Notes: generated by a model from the sequence alone, not told the origin. 64,000 bases of DNA from Phytobacter ursingii (GCA_901456055.1 CABDWT010000016.1:558001-622000), one strand, 5' to 3'. Shown: positions 1 through 10,386, counted from the stretch's first letter. Translations and numbers: made by a program.

Positions 1-997
1 CCAGGTCCGGGTTAGCGATGTAAGCACGACCAAAGGCCACGGCATCAATCAAACCTTTCGCAATCAGATCTTCTGCTTTTTCAACGGTGTACGCGCCCGC
101 GCCAATGATCGGACCGTGGAAACGTTCACGCACTTTGCGACGGAATTCTTCGGTATAAGGCTGGCCGCCTGCCCAGTCTGGCTCGGACATATGCAGATAG
201 GCAATCCCGCGTTTACCCAGTTCCTCGATAAAGTACAGCGCGTCTTCTTCTTCATTCGGGCCATTATCGGTGTTCTGGAAAGAACCGATAGGGGAGACGC
301 GAATACCGATGCGATCCGCGCTCCAGGCGGCGCTGACGGCATCGACGACTTCCAGCACCAGGCGGGCGCGGTTTTCGATGCTGCCGCCATACTGATCGGT
401 ACGCTGGTTGGCAGACGGTGACAGGAACTGGTGCAACAGATAGCCGTGGGCAGAGTGCAGTTCGACTAAATCAAAACCTGCTTCACGGGCGTTGATGACC
501 GCCTGACGGAAATCATTGACGATGCCCGGAATTTCGCTGGTTTCCAGCGCGCGCGGCATCGACGTGTCTTCGCGTGTTGCGTTGCCGTTGGCGTCACGCA
601 GGGACGTGCGGGTGCCGGAACTGATTGCCGAAGGGGCAACAGGGGCCTGACCGCCGGGCTGCAGGCTGGTGTGTGAAATACGCCCGGTGTGCCATAACTG
701 AACCGCCATACGGCCGTTTTCAGCATGTACGCCGTCGGTGATTTTTTTCCATGCAGCAATTTGTTCCTGGCTGTGAAGGCCCGGCGCGCCGGCATAGCCT
801 TTTGCCTGTGCGGAGATTTGGGTCGCTTCGCTGATGATAAGGCCGGAACTGGCGCGCTGGCGGTAGTATTCGCCCATCAGCGGGGTCGGGATATCGCCAG
901 GTTCAATGCTGCGCAGACGTGTCAGCGGAGCCATCAGCACGCGGTTTGGGATGGTAATCGCGCCAATTTTCAGCGGCGTAAACAAATTACTGGACAT
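1..997 (-). CDS. nemA: N-ethylmaleimide reductase (old yellow enzyme family), 3' end cut by window edge
   Basis: FMN-dependent NADPH oxidoreductase of the old yellow enzyme family that reduces electrophilic alkenes, nitro compounds and quinones in the cytosol. The protein starts [19 protein letters not shown], the usual OYE N-terminus. It carries the beta-barrel motifs HTGRISH and ELHSAHGYL (substrate-binding His-x2-His type region) and GAYT near the phosphate-binding loop. The frame is open to base 1, so about the last 30 residues are missing. The start at 997 has AGGAGA 6 bases upstream. It follows nemR on the same strand, as in the E. coli nemR-nemA operon, so it should be derepressed when NemR is oxidised or alkylated. 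Identification is firm from overall similarity to E. coli NemA. Confidence 0.95.
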   Translation of the reverse strand, partial: MSSNLFTPLKIGAITIPNRVLMAPLTRLRSIEPGDIPTPLMGEYYRQRASSGLIISEATQISAQAKGYAGAPGLHSQEQIAAWKKITDGVHAENGRMAVQLWHTGRISHTSLQPGGQAPVAPSAISSGTRTSLRDANGNATREDTSMPRALETSEIPGIVNDFRQAVINAREAGFDLVELHSAHGYLLHQFLSPSANQRTDQYGGSIENRARLVLEVVDAVSAAWSADRIGIRVSPIGSFQNTDNGPNEEEDALYFIEELGKRGIAYLHMSEPDWAGGQPYTEEFRRKVRERFHGPIIGAGAYTVEKAEDLIAKGLIDAVAFGRAYIANPDL

Positions 998-1050
998 ACA
1001 TTCTCCTGAATAGACCGGTCGACTAGTAATAGGGTAAATAAAAACGCCCG

Positions 1051-1647
1051 TTAAAGAGGCGCTGCAATAATGGTTTTCGCATGGGCCAGGGCGCTTTCCA
1101 GCGGCACGGCACTGCGTGAAATCTTAGCCTGCAGATTCGCGCCCAGCCACAGGGAATAGAGTACCTGTGCCTGCGTCAGCGCATCACCTGCCATTGTCAG
1201 ACAGTTATCATGGCGGCCATTTTCCAGCGCCTGCGCCAGTAAGGTGATAATGCCGCTGGCACCTTTGTCCATGGCTTCACGCATCGTTTCTGACAGGTCA
1301 CACACCTCGGCAGAAAGTTTGACGGTCAGGCAACCGCTGATAATACCCTGCTCGCAAAATTGGATCAGCGTCTGCTGATAATAAGCGAGCAGGCGATCGC
1401 GATAGTTTCCCGCGCCCCTGGCAAAATGGTCTGCCAGACGCTGGTGATATCCGGCATAATGGCGTTCGAGCATCGCAACCCCGAACGCCTCTTTTGAGCG
1501 AAAATAGTGATAGAAAGAGCCTTTCGGCACTTCCGCTGTTTTCAGTAATTCGCTCAATCCCATGCCAGTAAAACCGCGGTGCATGCATAAGCGCTCGCCG
1601 GTTTCCAGCAGGTGTTCGCGGGTATCGTGTTCAGTGTTTCTGCTCAT
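1051..1647 (-). CDS. nemR: TetR-family repressor NemR, sensor of electrophiles and bleach
   Basis: Transcriptional repressor of the nemRA operon. Residues 10-55 form the TetR helix-turn-helix ([22 protein letters not shown]). Cys106, the redox-sensing cysteine described in E. coli NemR, is present in [14 protein letters not shown]. The length is 198 aa against 199 in E. coli. I chose the ATG at 1647 ([11 protein letters not shown]) because it aligns with the E. coli start; an ATG two codons upstream (1653) is also possible. A palindromic operator lies 14 bases upstream. nemA follows 53 bases downstream on the same strand. Confidence 0.93.
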   Translation of the reverse strand: MSRNTEHDTREHLLETGERLCMHRGFTGMGLSELLKTAEVPKGSFYHYFRSKEAFGVAMLERHYAGYHQRLADHFARGAGNYRDRLLAYYQQTLIQFCEQGIISGCLTVKLSAEVCDLSETMREAMDKGASGIITLLAQALENGRHDNCLTMAGDALTQAQVLYSLWLGANLQAKISRSAVPLESALAHAKTIIAAPL

Positions 1648-1660
1648 GGGCACAATCTAC

Positions 1661-1676
1661 TAGACCAATCGGTCTA
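1661..1676. promoter_or_regulatory. NemR operator
   Basis: TAGACC-AATC-GGTCTA is a 6-4-6 inverted repeat directly upstream of nemR. It matches the operator described for E. coli NemR, so autorepression of nemRA is inferred. Confidence 0.8.
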
Positions 1677-1766
1677 TTGCAAGTAGCAATACATGCGTTC
1701 TCAATCTTGCAGGTTCCGCGCGCGCAGTCTTCAATAAAGAGAGACAAATACCACAGGAGGCGTTGC

Positions 1767-2006
1767 GTGCCAGAACAACTGGAGTTTTTCCCCGTCCAGA
1801 GCCCGTGCCGGGGAATATGCCAGTCAGATGAGCGGGGATTTTGCCGTGGCTGTATGCGCAGCCGCGAAGAGCGGTTCAACTGGCAAACCATGAGCGACGC
1901 GCAAAAGCAGGATGTCCTTCGCCTGTGTCGTCAGCGCTTTTTGCGCAAATTACGGGCGAATAAACCCCTGCCGCCTGAAGAACCTGAGCAACCTTCACTG
2001 TTTTGA
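1767..2006 (+). CDS. ydhL: DUF1289 family small protein YdhL
   Basis: 79-residue protein of the DUF1289 family, function unknown. It has four cysteines in C-x3-C-x6-C-x2-C spacing (PCRGICQSDERGFCRGCMR), which suggests a small metal or Fe-S site; this is inference. The GTG start at 1767 is preceded by ACAGGAGG with 6-base spacing and gives exactly the E. coli YdhL length. It lies divergent from nemR and 48 bases before ydhF. Confidence 0.88.
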   Translation: MPEQLEFFPVQSPCRGICQSDERGFCRGCMRSREERFNWQTMSDAQKQDVLRLCRQRFLRKLRANKPLPPEEPEQPSLF

Positions 2007-2054
2007 CGCCATAATTGCGTATACTCATGGCAAATTATTGCTGAGGAAGTGGTT

Positions 2055-2951
2055 ATGGTTCAGAGAATTACCCTTGCACCGCAGGGGCCGGAGTTCTCCC
2101 GTTTTGTCATGGGTTACTGGCGACTGATGGACTGGAATATGTCTTCCCGCCAGTTGGTGAGTTTTATTGAGGAGCACCTGGATCTCGGCGTCACCACCGT
2201 CGACCATGCGGATATCTACGGCGGCTACCAGTGCGAGGCGGCTTTTGGCGAGGCCCTTAAGCTGGCTCCGCATCTGCGTCAACGCATGGAGATTGTCTCA
2301 AAATGCGGCATTGCCACCACCGCGCGCGCCGGGAATGCGCTGGGCCACTACATCACCAGCCGCGATCACATTATTGCCAGCGCCGAGCAATCTCTGGTGA
2401 ATCTGGCGACTGAACGTCTGGACCTGCTGCTGATTCATCGCCCGGATCCGCTGATGGATGCCGATGAAGTGGCTGAGGCCTTTCTGCATCTGCACCAGAG
2501 TGGCAAAGTGAGCCATTTTGGCGTATCGAACTTTACACCGGCGCAGTTCTCGCTGCTCCAGTCGCGTCTGCCGTTTACGCTTGCGACCAACCAGGTAGAA
2601 ATTTCTCCGGTTCACCAGCCGCTCTTATTGGACGGTACGCTGGATCAGCTGCAGCAATTACGTATTCGACCGATGGCATGGTCATGTCTGGGTGGTGGGC
2701 GTCTGTTCAACGATGAGACATTCCAGCCACTGCGTGACGAACTGGCGAAAGTCGCGCAAGAGTTGAATGCCCGGAGTATTGAACAGGTCGTCTATGCCTG
2801 GGTGATGCGTTTGCCGTCGCAGCCGCTGCCGATTATCGGTTCCGGAAAAATTGAACGCGTTCGTTCTGCGCTGGAAGCGGCAAACCTTGAGATGACGCGC
2901 CAGCAGTGGTTCCGCATCCGTAAAGCAGCCCTGGGTTACGACGTTCCCTGA
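2055..2951 (+). CDS. ydhF: Aldo/keto reductase family oxidoreductase YdhF
   Basis: 298-residue NADPH-dependent aldo/keto reductase, cytosolic, physiological substrate unknown. The TIM-barrel signature is visible: DHADIYGGYQCE near residues 48-60 holds the catalytic Asp and Tyr, followed by SKCGI (catalytic Lys), LLLIHRPDP (catalytic His), GVSNFTPAQ, and IIGSGKIERV in the cofactor-binding C-terminus. The ATG at 2055 aligns with E. coli YdhF; a GTG two codons upstream is in frame. GAGGAAG at 2043-2049 serves as ribosome-binding site. Confidence 0.93.
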   Translation: MVQRITLAPQGPEFSRFVMGYWRLMDWNMSSRQLVSFIEEHLDLGVTTVDHADIYGGYQCEAAFGEALKLAPHLRQRMEIVSKCGIATTARAGNALGHYITSRDHIIASAEQSLVNLATERLDLLLIHRPDPLMDADEVAEAFLHLHQSGKVSHFGVSNFTPAQFSLLQSRLPFTLATNQVEISPVHQPLLLDGTLDQLQQLRIRPMAWSCLGGGRLFNDETFQPLRDELAKVAQELNARSIEQVVYAWVMRLPSQPLPIIGSGKIERVRSALEAANLEMTRQQWFRIRKAALGYDVP

Positions 2952-3029
2952 TGAACATCTGAGTGACTTTCCGCCAAATCTTTTTCCCTGGTTTAAACTT
3001 ACAGGGCAAAAGCTAAAAACGGAGGTCAT

Positions 3030-3551
3030 ATGAAGCGTTTTAGTCTGGCAATGTTGACACTGCTCGTCTGCGCCGGTGCGCAGGCGGCCAGTACCGAAGT
3101 GAAGATGAACCTCGTCACTGCCGAGGGGACAGGTCAGTCGGTCGGATCGGTGAAAATCAGCGAAACCGATAAAGGGCTGAAATTTACGCCCGATCTGAAA
3201 GGGCTACCGCCCGGTGAGCATGGCTTTCATGTTCATGCCAAAGGGTCATGCGAACCTGCGATGAAAGAGGGAAAACCCTCGGCTGCCGAGGCGGCTGGTG
3301 GCCACCTCGACCCGGATAAAACCGGCAAACACGAAGGCCCGGAAGGGATGGGGCATTTAGGTGATTTGCCCGTACTGGTTGTCAACAATGATGGTAAGGC
3401 GACCGACGCGGTGGTTGCGCCGCGCCTGAAAAAACTCAGTGAAGTGAAAGATAAAGCCCTGATGATTCACGTTGGCGGCGATAACATGTCTGATTCGCCG
3501 AAACCGCTGGGCGGCGGCGGGGCGCGTTATGCCTGTGGGGTTATCCGCTAG
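3030..3551 (+). CDS. sodC: Periplasmic copper/zinc superoxide dismutase
   Basis: Dismutates superoxide in the periplasm with a Cu/Zn centre. Residues 1-19 are a Sec signal peptide (positively charged start, hydrophobic core, ending AQA). The copper-binding [10 protein letters not shown] motif lies near residue 66, GGHLDP and GHLGDLP supply Zn/Cu histidines, and [11 protein letters not shown] near residue 150 supplies the last His. The C-terminal RYACGVIR contains the disulfide Cys. The length (173 aa) is typical of the monomeric enteric SodC. The last 11 bases overlap the convergent end of ydhK. Confidence 0.96.
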   Translation: MKRFSLAMLTLLVCAGAQAASTEVKMNLVTAEGTGQSVGSVKISETDKGLKFTPDLKGLPPGEHGFHVHAKGSCEPAMKEGKPSAAEAAGGHLDPDKTGKHEGPEGMGHLGDLPVLVVNNDGKATDAVVAPRLKKLSEVKDKALMIHVGGDNMSDSPKPLGGGGARYACGVIR

Positions 3552-5556
3552 CGGGATCCGCCAGAGTGCCTGCTGCCGGGGCTTGCTCCAGTTGCGATAA
3601 AGAGCAATATAATCGCCAGATAAGCGATGCCAGCTCCCGAGCGGCAGGCTGATGATGACGTGCCAGCGCATCACAAATCCGTTGCAGTTCGCCAAGCGTT
3701 ACTGCCAGCGGGCGCTGTTGTACGCCACGTTCACTCATCACATCACGTAACAGGCTCAGACAAAGATCTCGCACTTTCGACAACGGATCTGAGCGTGCCT
3801 CCCAGTCGCGCAGTTGCCAGACAACGTGCGAACAGTTGAGCAACACCACCCCCCAGCGTAGCAACCAGCGGCGGGCAAGCGCGTCTTTGCTGTTACTCAA
3901 CTGACTGATATGGTGATAAACCACAGACTCGAATTCATGCTCGCTCATGGTCGGAAGACGGCTGAGCTGGTCGACAAAGCCTCGCCGAAGCGCACGAATA
4001 TGGCGGCGGCTTTTGCGCGCATCTGAGCCGGGGCGCAAAATGGCAAATGCCAGCCATGCCAGCCCTACGCCGAGAATTTTCGCCAGATCGTCATTTAAAA
4101 AATCTGCCAGGTCATAGACCGGGGGATTGGTCACCGAAATAAACGATCCCATAAAAACAATCAATTGCCCCCACAGACCCGCCAGCTTTGGCATTTGTAG
4201 CTTGAGCAGTTGCATTGTGGTTAATAGCGGCAGCAAAAAAAGTAAGAACACCCATAAATCGCTGATCTGTACCATCAGGCCAAACTTGACGACAAAACTG
4301 AATAACGTAAGCAACGCGAGAGTGCGCAGAAGCAGCGTCAATGAATTAAACGGGGCGGGAGAAACTGAATACAATACGCAACTGATGGCGGCAAGCGTCA
4401 GCGCCGCATCACCGTACTCCCACTGACTGGTGATGGTCCATGCCCCCACCAGACTCAGGGCGCAGAAGGTGCGTATTCCGCTCCATAGCGCTTCGGCGTG
4501 ATCGGTAAAGCGTGCCAGCGCACGGCTTCGGGGGAGCGAAAACTCGGTTATCGGGGTAGCCTTTTCCAGGCGTGCCAGCCAGCGGCTGCTGGCAAGGTAC
4601 AGGCGGCAAAAATATCGCAAGCGGTGCCAGAAGGCGCGATGCCGGTAATCGTAATCATCTTTCGGGGCCAGGGGAGCAATAATGCGCGCCACGCTATAAC
4701 CGTGCGCGTCGGGCCGGGCAAGTTCTGCCAGCAAGGCTTCGAGTATAGCCCGCGTATTATCCGGTGGATGCGGCCAGTTCAGGAGCAGTCGGCGCAGGCT
4801 CGAGATAACGCTGGTCAGACGTAACTGCTGATGGAGCAGGTGGTTGAGAAGTCGGTTCTGACGCCGAAAACGATAGTGGCTCCAGAAGGCCTGAATGCGC
4901 AGCAAATTCATGGTCAGTATCTGGCCGATAACACTTTCATGAGCCGTGCGAATGGCGTCAGTTGTCTCCTGTTGCCAGAGCAGGCTGGCATGTTCGAGTA
5001 GACGTGTGTGCATCTTTTTCAGCGCGCTAAGTAACGCGGTACCGTCAGATGTACTCGGCATAATCATCATCATCATGCCGCCACATCCGATCCCCAACAG
5101 CACTTCACAGACGCGGGCCTGGGCGATATCCCACAATTGTGTCGTGTCCGTAATATTGACCACCGGAAAGGCAATAATCGCTGCGGTGTAGCCCGCAAGC
5201 TGGAAGGCGTAAGCGACGTTATTACTGAACTGCGCACAGGACCAGGTACAGAAACCTATCCACGCGGCCATCGCGAACAGGAATAGCCAGGGATCATTGA
5301 GCGTATGCCCGGCAATGATCATCGCCGCCGTCGCGCCCAGCAGACTGCCCGCGACGCGACCCAAACTTTTACTGATTACCCCGCCCACGGTCGGAAAACT
5401 CACCACGGCGGCGGACGTCATTGCCCAGTAAGGCTCATCAAGATTGAGATAATAGGCGACGGTGAGGGCCAGACACATCGCGATACTGTTGCGCATGGCG
5501 TACCGCCACTGAGGGCGCGTCGCGGTAAGCCAGGGCAGGGTAAGCGCGATTTTCAC
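3541..5556 (-). CDS. ydhK: FUSC-family inner membrane efflux protein YdhK
   Basis: 671-residue membrane protein of the FUSC (aromatic acid exporter, AaeB-like) family. Two blocks of about five to six membrane helices (residues about 20-170 and 370-520) are each followed by a soluble helical region. It is predicted to export organic acids or drugs together with the adaptor YdhJ. I chose the GTG at 5556 because it overlaps the ydhJ stop as GTGA and gives nearly the E. coli length (670 aa); an ATG at 5583 is also open. It is the last gene of ydhIJK. The substrate is unknown. Confidence 0.9.
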   Translation of the reverse strand: MKIALTLPWLTATRPQWRYAMRNSIAMCLALTVAYYLNLDEPYWAMTSAAVVSFPTVGGVISKSLGRVAGSLLGATAAMIIAGHTLNDPWLFLFAMAAWIGFCTWSCAQFSNNVAYAFQLAGYTAAIIAFPVVNITDTTQLWDIAQARVCEVLLGIGCGGMMMMIMPSTSDGTALLSALKKMHTRLLEHASLLWQQETTDAIRTAHESVIGQILTMNLLRIQAFWSHYRFRRQNRLLNHLLHQQLRLTSVISSLRRLLLNWPHPPDNTRAILEALLAELARPDAHGYSVARIIAPLAPKDDYDYRHRAFWHRLRYFCRLYLASSRWLARLEKATPITEFSLPRSRALARFTDHAEALWSGIRTFCALSLVGAWTITSQWEYGDAALTLAAISCVLYSVSPAPFNSLTLLLRTLALLTLFSFVVKFGLMVQISDLWVFLLFLLPLLTTMQLLKLQMPKLAGLWGQLIVFMGSFISVTNPPVYDLADFLNDDLAKILGVGLAWLAFAILRPGSDARKSRRHIRALRRGFVDQLSRLPTMSEHEFESVVYHHISQLSNSKDALARRWLLRWGVVLLNCSHVVWQLRDWEARSDPLSKVRDLCLSLLRDVMSERGVQQRPLAVTLGELQRICDALARHHQPAARELASLIWRLYCSLSQLEQAPAAGTLADPASG

Positions 5557-6416
5557 TTCGCGCCGCCGATGGATACCGTGCATGTGGTCCCGGAGACCAG
5601 GGTCACATCCGCAGGCAGGGCGTCGAACTGGATTCGAACAGGCACGCGCTGGGCCAGACGTACCCAGGGTACGTTCGGCTTGATGTCCGCCACCAGGCCG
5701 CTGTCGGTTTCCACGCTCTGGTCATAAATTGCCCGGCCGATACTGGAAACGTGACCCTGTAACGTAATATTGCCGCTGTAGAGAACGATTTGTGCCGCGG
5801 CGCCCTCATGAATATGCCGCAATTTTGTCTCTTCAAAATAACCCACCACGTAAAAGGAGTGGCTGTCGACCAGCGCAAAAAGCGGTTGCCCGGCGGAGGC
5901 ATAGTTGCCTGTGCGGGTGGAAAGGTTGGTTATCCAGCCGTCGACGGGCGCTTTGACCTGCGTCTGCGAAAGCTGCCACTGCGCCTGTTCAAGGGCGGCT
6001 TCGGCTGCATTAACGCTAGCCTGCATTGCCTTGACGTTAATATTGGCGGTATCGAGATCTTCTGCCGAAATATAGTTTTTCGACAGATGGCGACGACGGT
6101 TGGCTTCATTGTTGGCTTTGGACAAATCCGTCTGTGCCCGCGCCAGCTGTGCCTGGGCATTTAGAACAGCGATTTTGTACGGTGTTTCGTCGATACGGAA
6201 CAAGATATCGCCCGCTTTCACCAACTGGTTATCCTTAATATTTAGCTCCGTAATGCTTCCTGACACCTGCGGCGTAATGCTGACCTGCTCGGCGCGGACT
6301 TTACCGTCGCGCGTCCAGGGCGCCTGCATATAGAAATTCCATAACCACCAGCCAGCGGCGAGTGCCACGGCCAGAACCAGTAACGTCGAAAAGTATTTAA
6401 GTGATTTCAGGCGCAT
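5553..6416 (-). CDS. ydhJ: HlyD-family membrane fusion protein YdhJ
   Basis: 287-residue periplasmic adaptor (AaeA/EmrA type) with one N-terminal membrane anchor at residues 5-25 (hydrophobic, ending GWWLWNFY). The barrel-sandwich lipoyl-like halves ([14 protein letters not shown] and [13 protein letters not shown]) flank an alpha-helical hairpin rich in Ala and Gln. It links the YdhK pump to an outer membrane channel. The ATG at 6416 matches the E. coli start and lies 2 bases from the ydhI stop; a GTG at 6425 would overlap ydhI. Middle gene of ydhIJK. Confidence 0.92.
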   Translation of the reverse strand: MRLKSLKYFSTLLVLAVALAAGWWLWNFYMQAPWTRDGKVRAEQVSITPQVSGSITELNIKDNQLVKAGDILFRIDETPYKIAVLNAQAQLARAQTDLSKANNEANRRRHLSKNYISAEDLDTANINVKAMQASVNAAEAALEQAQWQLSQTQVKAPVDGWITNLSTRTGNYASAGQPLFALVDSHSFYVVGYFEETKLRHIHEGAAAQIVLYSGNITLQGHVSSIGRAIYDQSVETDSGLVADIKPNVPWVRLAQRVPVRIQFDALPADVTLVSGTTCTVSIGGAK

Positions 6417-6418
6417 AG

Positions 6419-6655
6419 TTACCACATGATCAAAAAGCCGAGAGACAGACTGATAGCGATCACGAACAGTGAGAGATCCATCAGGATGGGATGCCAGATA
6501 TCCCCTGCGTACATCCAGTCACGCAGTAAGCGATGCAGAACCAGCCACACCATAAATCCCAGCAGTACTGCCTTAAAGATAGGGGGAAAATAAACCGAAG
6601 CGCCGAAGATCAGGTCCTGCAGGGGAAATTCCGGGGAGTGAATTGTCAGCGTCAC
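6419..6655 (-). CDS. ydhI: DUF1656 small membrane protein YdhI
   Basis: 78-residue protein with two predicted membrane helices (residues about 20-42 and 52-76), of the DUF1656/AaeX family that accompanies FUSC efflux operons. It starts with GTG and ends with the typical FLIMW tail. It is the first gene of ydhIJK, divergent from slyA across a 177-base intergenic region, as in E. coli. Exact role unknown. Confidence 0.88.
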   Translation of the reverse strand: MTLTIHSPEFPLQDLIFGASVYFPPIFKAVLLGFMVWLVLHRLLRDWMYAGDIWHPILMDLSLFVIAISLSLGFLIMW

Positions 6656-6810
6656 AAGCGTTAGTCCTTTACAGAAAGATTCACCGGTTCATTTTGATGG
6701 CGCAGACCGCCAGACAGAGGTGTTAAGAATGGGCGAACACAGTGAATGCAGCAATGCATTTGTTTTAGCAATATAAATGCTGCACACTATTTTAAAATGA
6801 GTATAATAAC

Positions 6811-6822
6811 TTAGCAAGCTAA
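6811..6822. promoter_or_regulatory. SlyA operator (TTAGCAAGCTAA)
   Basis: TTAGCAAGCTAA is the perfect 12-base palindrome known as the high-affinity SlyA site. It lies 10 bases before the slyA start and just after a plausible -10 (TATAAT at 6802-6807), so it should mediate autoregulation and perhaps control of the divergent ydhIJK. Confidence 0.85.
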
Positions 6823-6832
6823 TTATAAGGAG

Positions 6833-7273
6833 ATGAAATTGGAATCGCCATTAGGTTCTGATCTGGCACGCTTAGTGCGCATCTGGCGTGCTCTGATTGA
6901 CCATCGCCTGAAACCTCTGGAATTGACGCAAACGCATTGGGTCACGCTGCATAACATTCATCAGCTGCCTCCCGATCAGTCGCAAATTCAACTGGCAAAA
7001 GCGATCGGCATCGAGCAGCCTTCGCTGGTGCGTACGTTGGACCAACTGGAAGAGAAAGGGCTTATCTCTCGCCAGACCTGTGCCAACGATCGCCGTGCAA
7101 AACGGATCAAATTGACAGAAAAAGCTGACCCGATCATCGAAGAAATGGAAACGGTGATTAAGCAAACGCGGGGCGAAATTCTTTCGGGTATTTCTCCGGA
7201 AGAGCTGGATTTGTTGATAAGCCTGATTGCCAGGCTGGAACAGAACATCAATGAGCTGCAGTCGCGAGACTAA
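6833..7273 (+). CDS. slyA: MarR-family transcriptional regulator SlyA
   Basis: Dimeric winged-helix regulator that antagonises H-NS silencing. 146 residues, almost identical to E. coli and Salmonella SlyA over residues 1-100. The recognition helix and wing lie in [20 protein letters not shown] ... [13 protein letters not shown]. Start: ATG at 6833 with AAGGAG 4 bases upstream; the TTG two codons later is an alternative used in some annotations. The canonical operator sits just upstream, and a hairpin terminator follows. Confidence 0.97.
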   Translation: MKLESPLGSDLARLVRIWRALIDHRLKPLELTQTHWVTLHNIHQLPPDQSQIQLAKAIGIEQPSLVRTLDQLEEKGLISRQTCANDRRAKRIKLTEKADPIIEEMETVIKQTRGEILSGISPEELDLLISLIARLEQNINELQSRD

Positions 7274-7291
7274 CGCTCAGCGGTAATTAAA

Positions 7292-7318
7292 AAGCCTCGC
7301 GTTTGCGAGGCTTTTTTT
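7292..7318 (+). terminator. Rho-independent terminator of slyA
   Basis: GCCTCGC-GTTT-GCGAGGC stem-loop flanked by A and T tracts (T7 on the + strand), 20 bases after the slyA stop. The A tract on the left means it could also serve slyB transcripts from the other strand. Confidence 0.88.
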
Positions 7319-7360
7319 ATCCCGACGTTTACGTCGTCGCCTGTTTAAGCGAAGAGGCGA

Positions 7361-7828
7361 TTAACGCGGGGAAACGGTAACCTGACGACCATTGGTTGCC
7401 AGTGCGACACGCTGGCCTGCGACGAAACGGGAGTTCCCCTGTTTCTGCACAACCATAATGCTGCTGCCATCGTCTTTACGAATTTCCAGTTCCACACCCT
7501 GTGATTTATTCATCGCACCCTGCACGCTCTGACCGGCTACGCCACCTGCAACAGCACCCGCCGCTGTTGCCAGTGAACGCCCGGCACCACCACCCACGGT
7601 GTTACCCAGGAAGCCACCCAGTACCGCACCACCCAAAGCGCCGACAACGTTGTTTTCATCGCCGCCCTGGATCTGTACCTGACGAACGTTGACAATGGTG
7701 CCGTAAGTGACATTTTGTACTTGTTTGGCTTCTGAGGCGGAATAGACATCTCCCGAAAGAGTATTGTCATTAACACAACCCGCCAGAGTAAATCCAACCA
7801 GCGTAACTGCCAGTGCACGTAACATCAT
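7361..7828 (-). CDS. slyB: Outer membrane lipoprotein SlyB
   Basis: 155-residue lipoprotein with signal peptide and lipobox LAGC at Cys17, then a glycine-zipper segment of about residues 60-100 (repeated GGAVLGGFLGNTVGGG type), then a beta-rich C-terminus ending TVSPR. SlyB is a PhoP-induced outer membrane protein implicated in stabilising the outer membrane under stress. The start is one of two adjacent ATGs (7828 or 7825). A PhoP box with correctly spaced -10 lies about 110 bases upstream. Confidence 0.95.
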   Translation of the reverse strand: MMLRALAVTLVGFTLAGCVNDNTLSGDVYSASEAKQVQNVTYGTIVNVRQVQIQGGDENNVVGALGGAVLGGFLGNTVGGGAGRSLATAAGAVAGGVAGQSVQGAMNKSQGVELEIRKDDGSSIMVVQKQGNSRFVAGQRVALATNGRQVTVSPR

Positions 7829-7936
7829 CTATGAATCTCCTGTTCACCAAAACATGCTCTGCTGAGCATCCGTCATGGTTAAATTATATGGCATTTAGTC
7901 ACATCGGGTCACATCTTCTGCCAAAACATAGCAAAA

Positions 7937-7971
7937 ATAATAACAGTGATGGATTTAACCGGTCCTAAACG
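7937..7971 (-). promoter_or_regulatory. PhoP box and -10 element for slyB
   Basis: On the minus strand CGTTTA-N5-GGTTAA (7971-7955) resembles the PhoP direct repeat (T/G)GTTTA-N5-(T/G)GTTTA. Exactly 12 bases downstream lies TATTAT (7942-7937), the spacing known for PhoP-activated promoters. slyB is an established PhoP target in enterics, which supports the reading. Confidence 0.72.
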
Positions 7972-8108
7972 AGCAGATTATAAGTGTATGGCGCATTTTT
8001 TCATGCCGCGAACGCTGATTCGATTGTTAAAAAGTATTTGTAATCGATAGCTTTACAAAACACTTTATGGTGGAGTGAACGTCTAAAGCCCTACAACGAG
8101 GAAGGCGT

Positions 8109-9233
8109 ATGAAATCGGGTCGCTATATTGGCGTAATGTCGGGAACAAGCCTTGATGGCGTAGATGTCGTGCTTGCCGCTATTGATGACAAGATGGTCGC
8201 CCAGCAGGCCAGCCTCACCTGGCCGATGCCCATTCCGCTGAAAGAGGCTATTCTGAGCATCTGTCAGGGCCAACCGCTCACCCTGTCGCAACTGGGGCAA
8301 CTGGATACGCGCCTGGGTAAGCTCTTTGCCGATGCCGTCCTTGCGTTGATGGAGCGAGAACATCTCAGTGCAAAAGATATCGTGGCTATTGGCTGCCACG
8401 GTCAGACTATCTGGCATGAACCCACCGGCGATGCGCCTCATACCCTGCAAATTGGTGATAACAATCAAATCGCCGCATTAACCGGTGTGACCGTTGTCGG
8501 GGATTTCCGCCGCCGCGATATTGCGCTTGGCGGGCAGGGCGCGCCGCTGGTCCCGGCGTTTCACCAGGCATTGCTGGCACACCCCACTGAGCGCCGGATA
8601 GTACTGAACATCGGTGGTATCGCCAATATCTCGCTACTTTTCCCGGATAAATCGGTTCGAGGGTATGACACCGGGCCAGGAAACATGCTGATAGATGCGT
8701 GGATTTGGCGTCAGCTTGGCAAGCCATACGATAAAGACGCCGGGTGGGCGAGCGGCGGGAAAGTCGTTTTACCGCTGCTGCAAACTATGCTCAGTGATCC
8801 CTATTTTGCTGCCCCCGCGCCGAAAAGTACCGGGCGCGAATACTTTAACTTTGGCTGGCTTGAGCGCCAGTTAACCGCTTTCCCGGCGCTGGACCCGCGC
8901 GATGTCGAAACCACGTTGGTTGAACTGACGGCGGTGACGATTTCTGAACAGGTGCTGCTGTGCGGCGGCTGCGAGCGTTTGCTGGTCTGTGGCGGGGGAA
9001 GTCGCAATCCGCTGTTGATGGCGCGTCTGTCCGCGCTGTTGCCGGGCACTGAGGTAACCACGACGGATGAGGCGGGAATCAGCGGCGATGATATGGAAGC
9101 TCTGGCCTTTGCCTGGCTTGCCTGGCGTACGTTGGCGGGGTTACCAGGCAATTTACCCTCGGTCACGGGCGCATCGCAGGCCACTGTGCTGGGGGCTATT
9201 TATCCGGCTAATCCGCGACAGAATCAGAGTTAA
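8109..9233 (+). CDS. anmK: 1,6-anhydro-N-acetylmuramic acid kinase
   Basis: Cytosolic peptidoglycan-recycling kinase that hydrolyses the anhydro ring and phosphorylates anhydroMurNAc to MurNAc-6-phosphate. The ASKHA-fold ATP motif [12 protein letters not shown] lies at residues 10-21, followed by [30 protein letters not shown] and [14 protein letters not shown]. 374 aa, slightly longer than E. coli (369). ATG at 8109 follows GAGGAAGG. It precedes mliC on the same strand. Confidence 0.96.
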   Translation: MKSGRYIGVMSGTSLDGVDVVLAAIDDKMVAQQASLTWPMPIPLKEAILSICQGQPLTLSQLGQLDTRLGKLFADAVLALMEREHLSAKDIVAIGCHGQTIWHEPTGDAPHTLQIGDNNQIAALTGVTVVGDFRRRDIALGGQGAPLVPAFHQALLAHPTERRIVLNIGGIANISLLFPDKSVRGYDTGPGNMLIDAWIWRQLGKPYDKDAGWASGGKVVLPLLQTMLSDPYFAAPAPKSTGREYFNFGWLERQLTAFPALDPRDVETTLVELTAVTISEQVLLCGGCERLLVCGGGSRNPLLMARLSALLPGTEVTTTDEAGISGDDMEALAFAWLAWRTLAGLPGNLPSVTGASQATVLGAIYPANPRQNQS

Positions 9234-9328
9234 CTGACTTTCACCCGGGTTGCGTACCGTTAGACTCCGTTGTTTAAGGGGGACGTTATTCGCGTCCTCC
9301 ATGACCAGGACAGTCTCGGGAAAACCTA

Positions 9329-9652
9329 ATGAAAAGAGTGTTAGTCGCCTGCCTGCCCGCGCTTCTCGCCGGGTGTAGTTACTACAACCAGTTTGTTGAG
9401 CGCATGAATACGGATACGCTTAACTATCAGTGTGATGAAAAGCCGCTTACGGTGAAATTAAACCATCCTCGCCAGGAAGTGAGCTTTATCTATGACAATA
9501 CGCCGCTAATCCTTAAGCAAGGTCTGTCGGCATCGGGGGCTCGTTATACTGACGGTATTTACGTTTTCTGGTCGAAGGGGGATAGCGCTACGGTCTATAA
9601 GCGTGACCGCATCGTACTGAATAACTGCCAGTTACAAAACCCGCGGCGTTGA
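9329..9652 (+). CDS. mliC: Membrane-bound lysozyme inhibitor of c-type lysozyme (lipoprotein)
   Basis: 107-residue outer membrane lipoprotein, lipobox LAGC with Cys at residue 16. The mature part contains the MliC/PliC signature [22 protein letters not shown], known to insert into the lysozyme active site, and two cysteines (YQCDEK and NNCQLQ) that form the disulfide. It protects cells from host lysozyme. It lies between anmK and pdxH, the same order as in E. coli (ydhA). Confidence 0.93.
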   Translation: MKRVLVACLPALLAGCSYYNQFVERMNTDTLNYQCDEKPLTVKLNHPRQEVSFIYDNTPLILKQGLSASGARYTDGIYVFWSKGDSATVYKRDRIVLNNCQLQNPRR

Positions 9653-9709
9653 GATTTTCGCAAGGGGGGGGCACAATAGCCCCACCTGATAATTCATCTT
9701 GCTAACGCC

Positions 9710-10366
9710 ATGTCTGATAACGATCAATTGCAGCAAATCGCGCATTTACGCCGCGAATACACCAAAGGCGGCCTGCGCCGCGCCGATCTCCCCACCGAAC
9801 CGTTGCCGCTGTTTGAGCGCTGGCTTGGTCAGGCGTGCGAAGCTAAACTCGCCGACCCGACCGCGATGGTTGTGGCGACTGTTGATGAAACCGGCCAGCC
9901 TTATCAGCGTATTGTGTTGCTCAAGCACTATGACGAGAAAGGGCTGGTGTTTTACACCAACCTGGGTAGCCGCAAAGCCCACCAGATCGAGAAAAATCCG
10001 GCCATCAGTTTACTGTTTCCATGGCACATGCTGGAGCGCCAGGTCATGGTGATCGGTAAAGCTGAGCGTCTTTCTACCCTGGAAGTAGTGAAGTATTTCC
10101 ACAGTCGACCGCGCGACAGCCAGATTGGCGCATGGGTCTCGCAGCAATCGAGCCGTATCTCCGCGCGCGGTATTCTCGAAAGCAAGTTCCTTGAACTCAA
10201 GCAGAAATTCCAGCAGGGCGAAGTTCCGTTACCCAGTTTCTGGGGCGGCTATCGTGTCAGCATCGAGCAGATGGAGTTCTGGCAGGGAGGCGCGCACCGC
10301 CTCCACGATCGTTTTTTATACCAGCGTGAAAACGACGCATGGAAAATTGATCGCCTCGCGCCGTAA
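9710..10366 (+). CDS. pdxH: Pyridoxine/pyridoxamine 5'-phosphate oxidase
   Basis: FMN-dependent enzyme that makes pyridoxal 5'-phosphate from PNP or PMP, the last step of vitamin B6 synthesis. 218 aa, standard length. FMN and substrate motifs: [31 protein letters not shown], the [17 protein letters not shown] block, and the C-terminal [12 protein letters not shown] ... W-KIDRLAP. It is followed by a hairpin and then tyrS. Confidence 0.97.
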   Translation: MSDNDQLQQIAHLRREYTKGGLRRADLPTEPLPLFERWLGQACEAKLADPTAMVVATVDETGQPYQRIVLLKHYDEKGLVFYTNLGSRKAHQIEKNPAISLLFPWHMLERQVMVIGKAERLSTLEVVKYFHSRPRDSQIGAWVSQQSSRISARGILESKFLELKQKFQQGEVPLPSFWGGYRVSIEQMEFWQGGAHRLHDRFLYQRENDAWKIDRLAP

Positions 10367-10386
10367 ACCCTGAAAAATGTTGCGCT

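Noticed and set aside
1011-1028. Second NemR operator near nemA (TAGACCGGTCGACTAG)
   Set aside because: Only the first half matches TAGACC-N4-GGTCTA, so it is a half-site at best.
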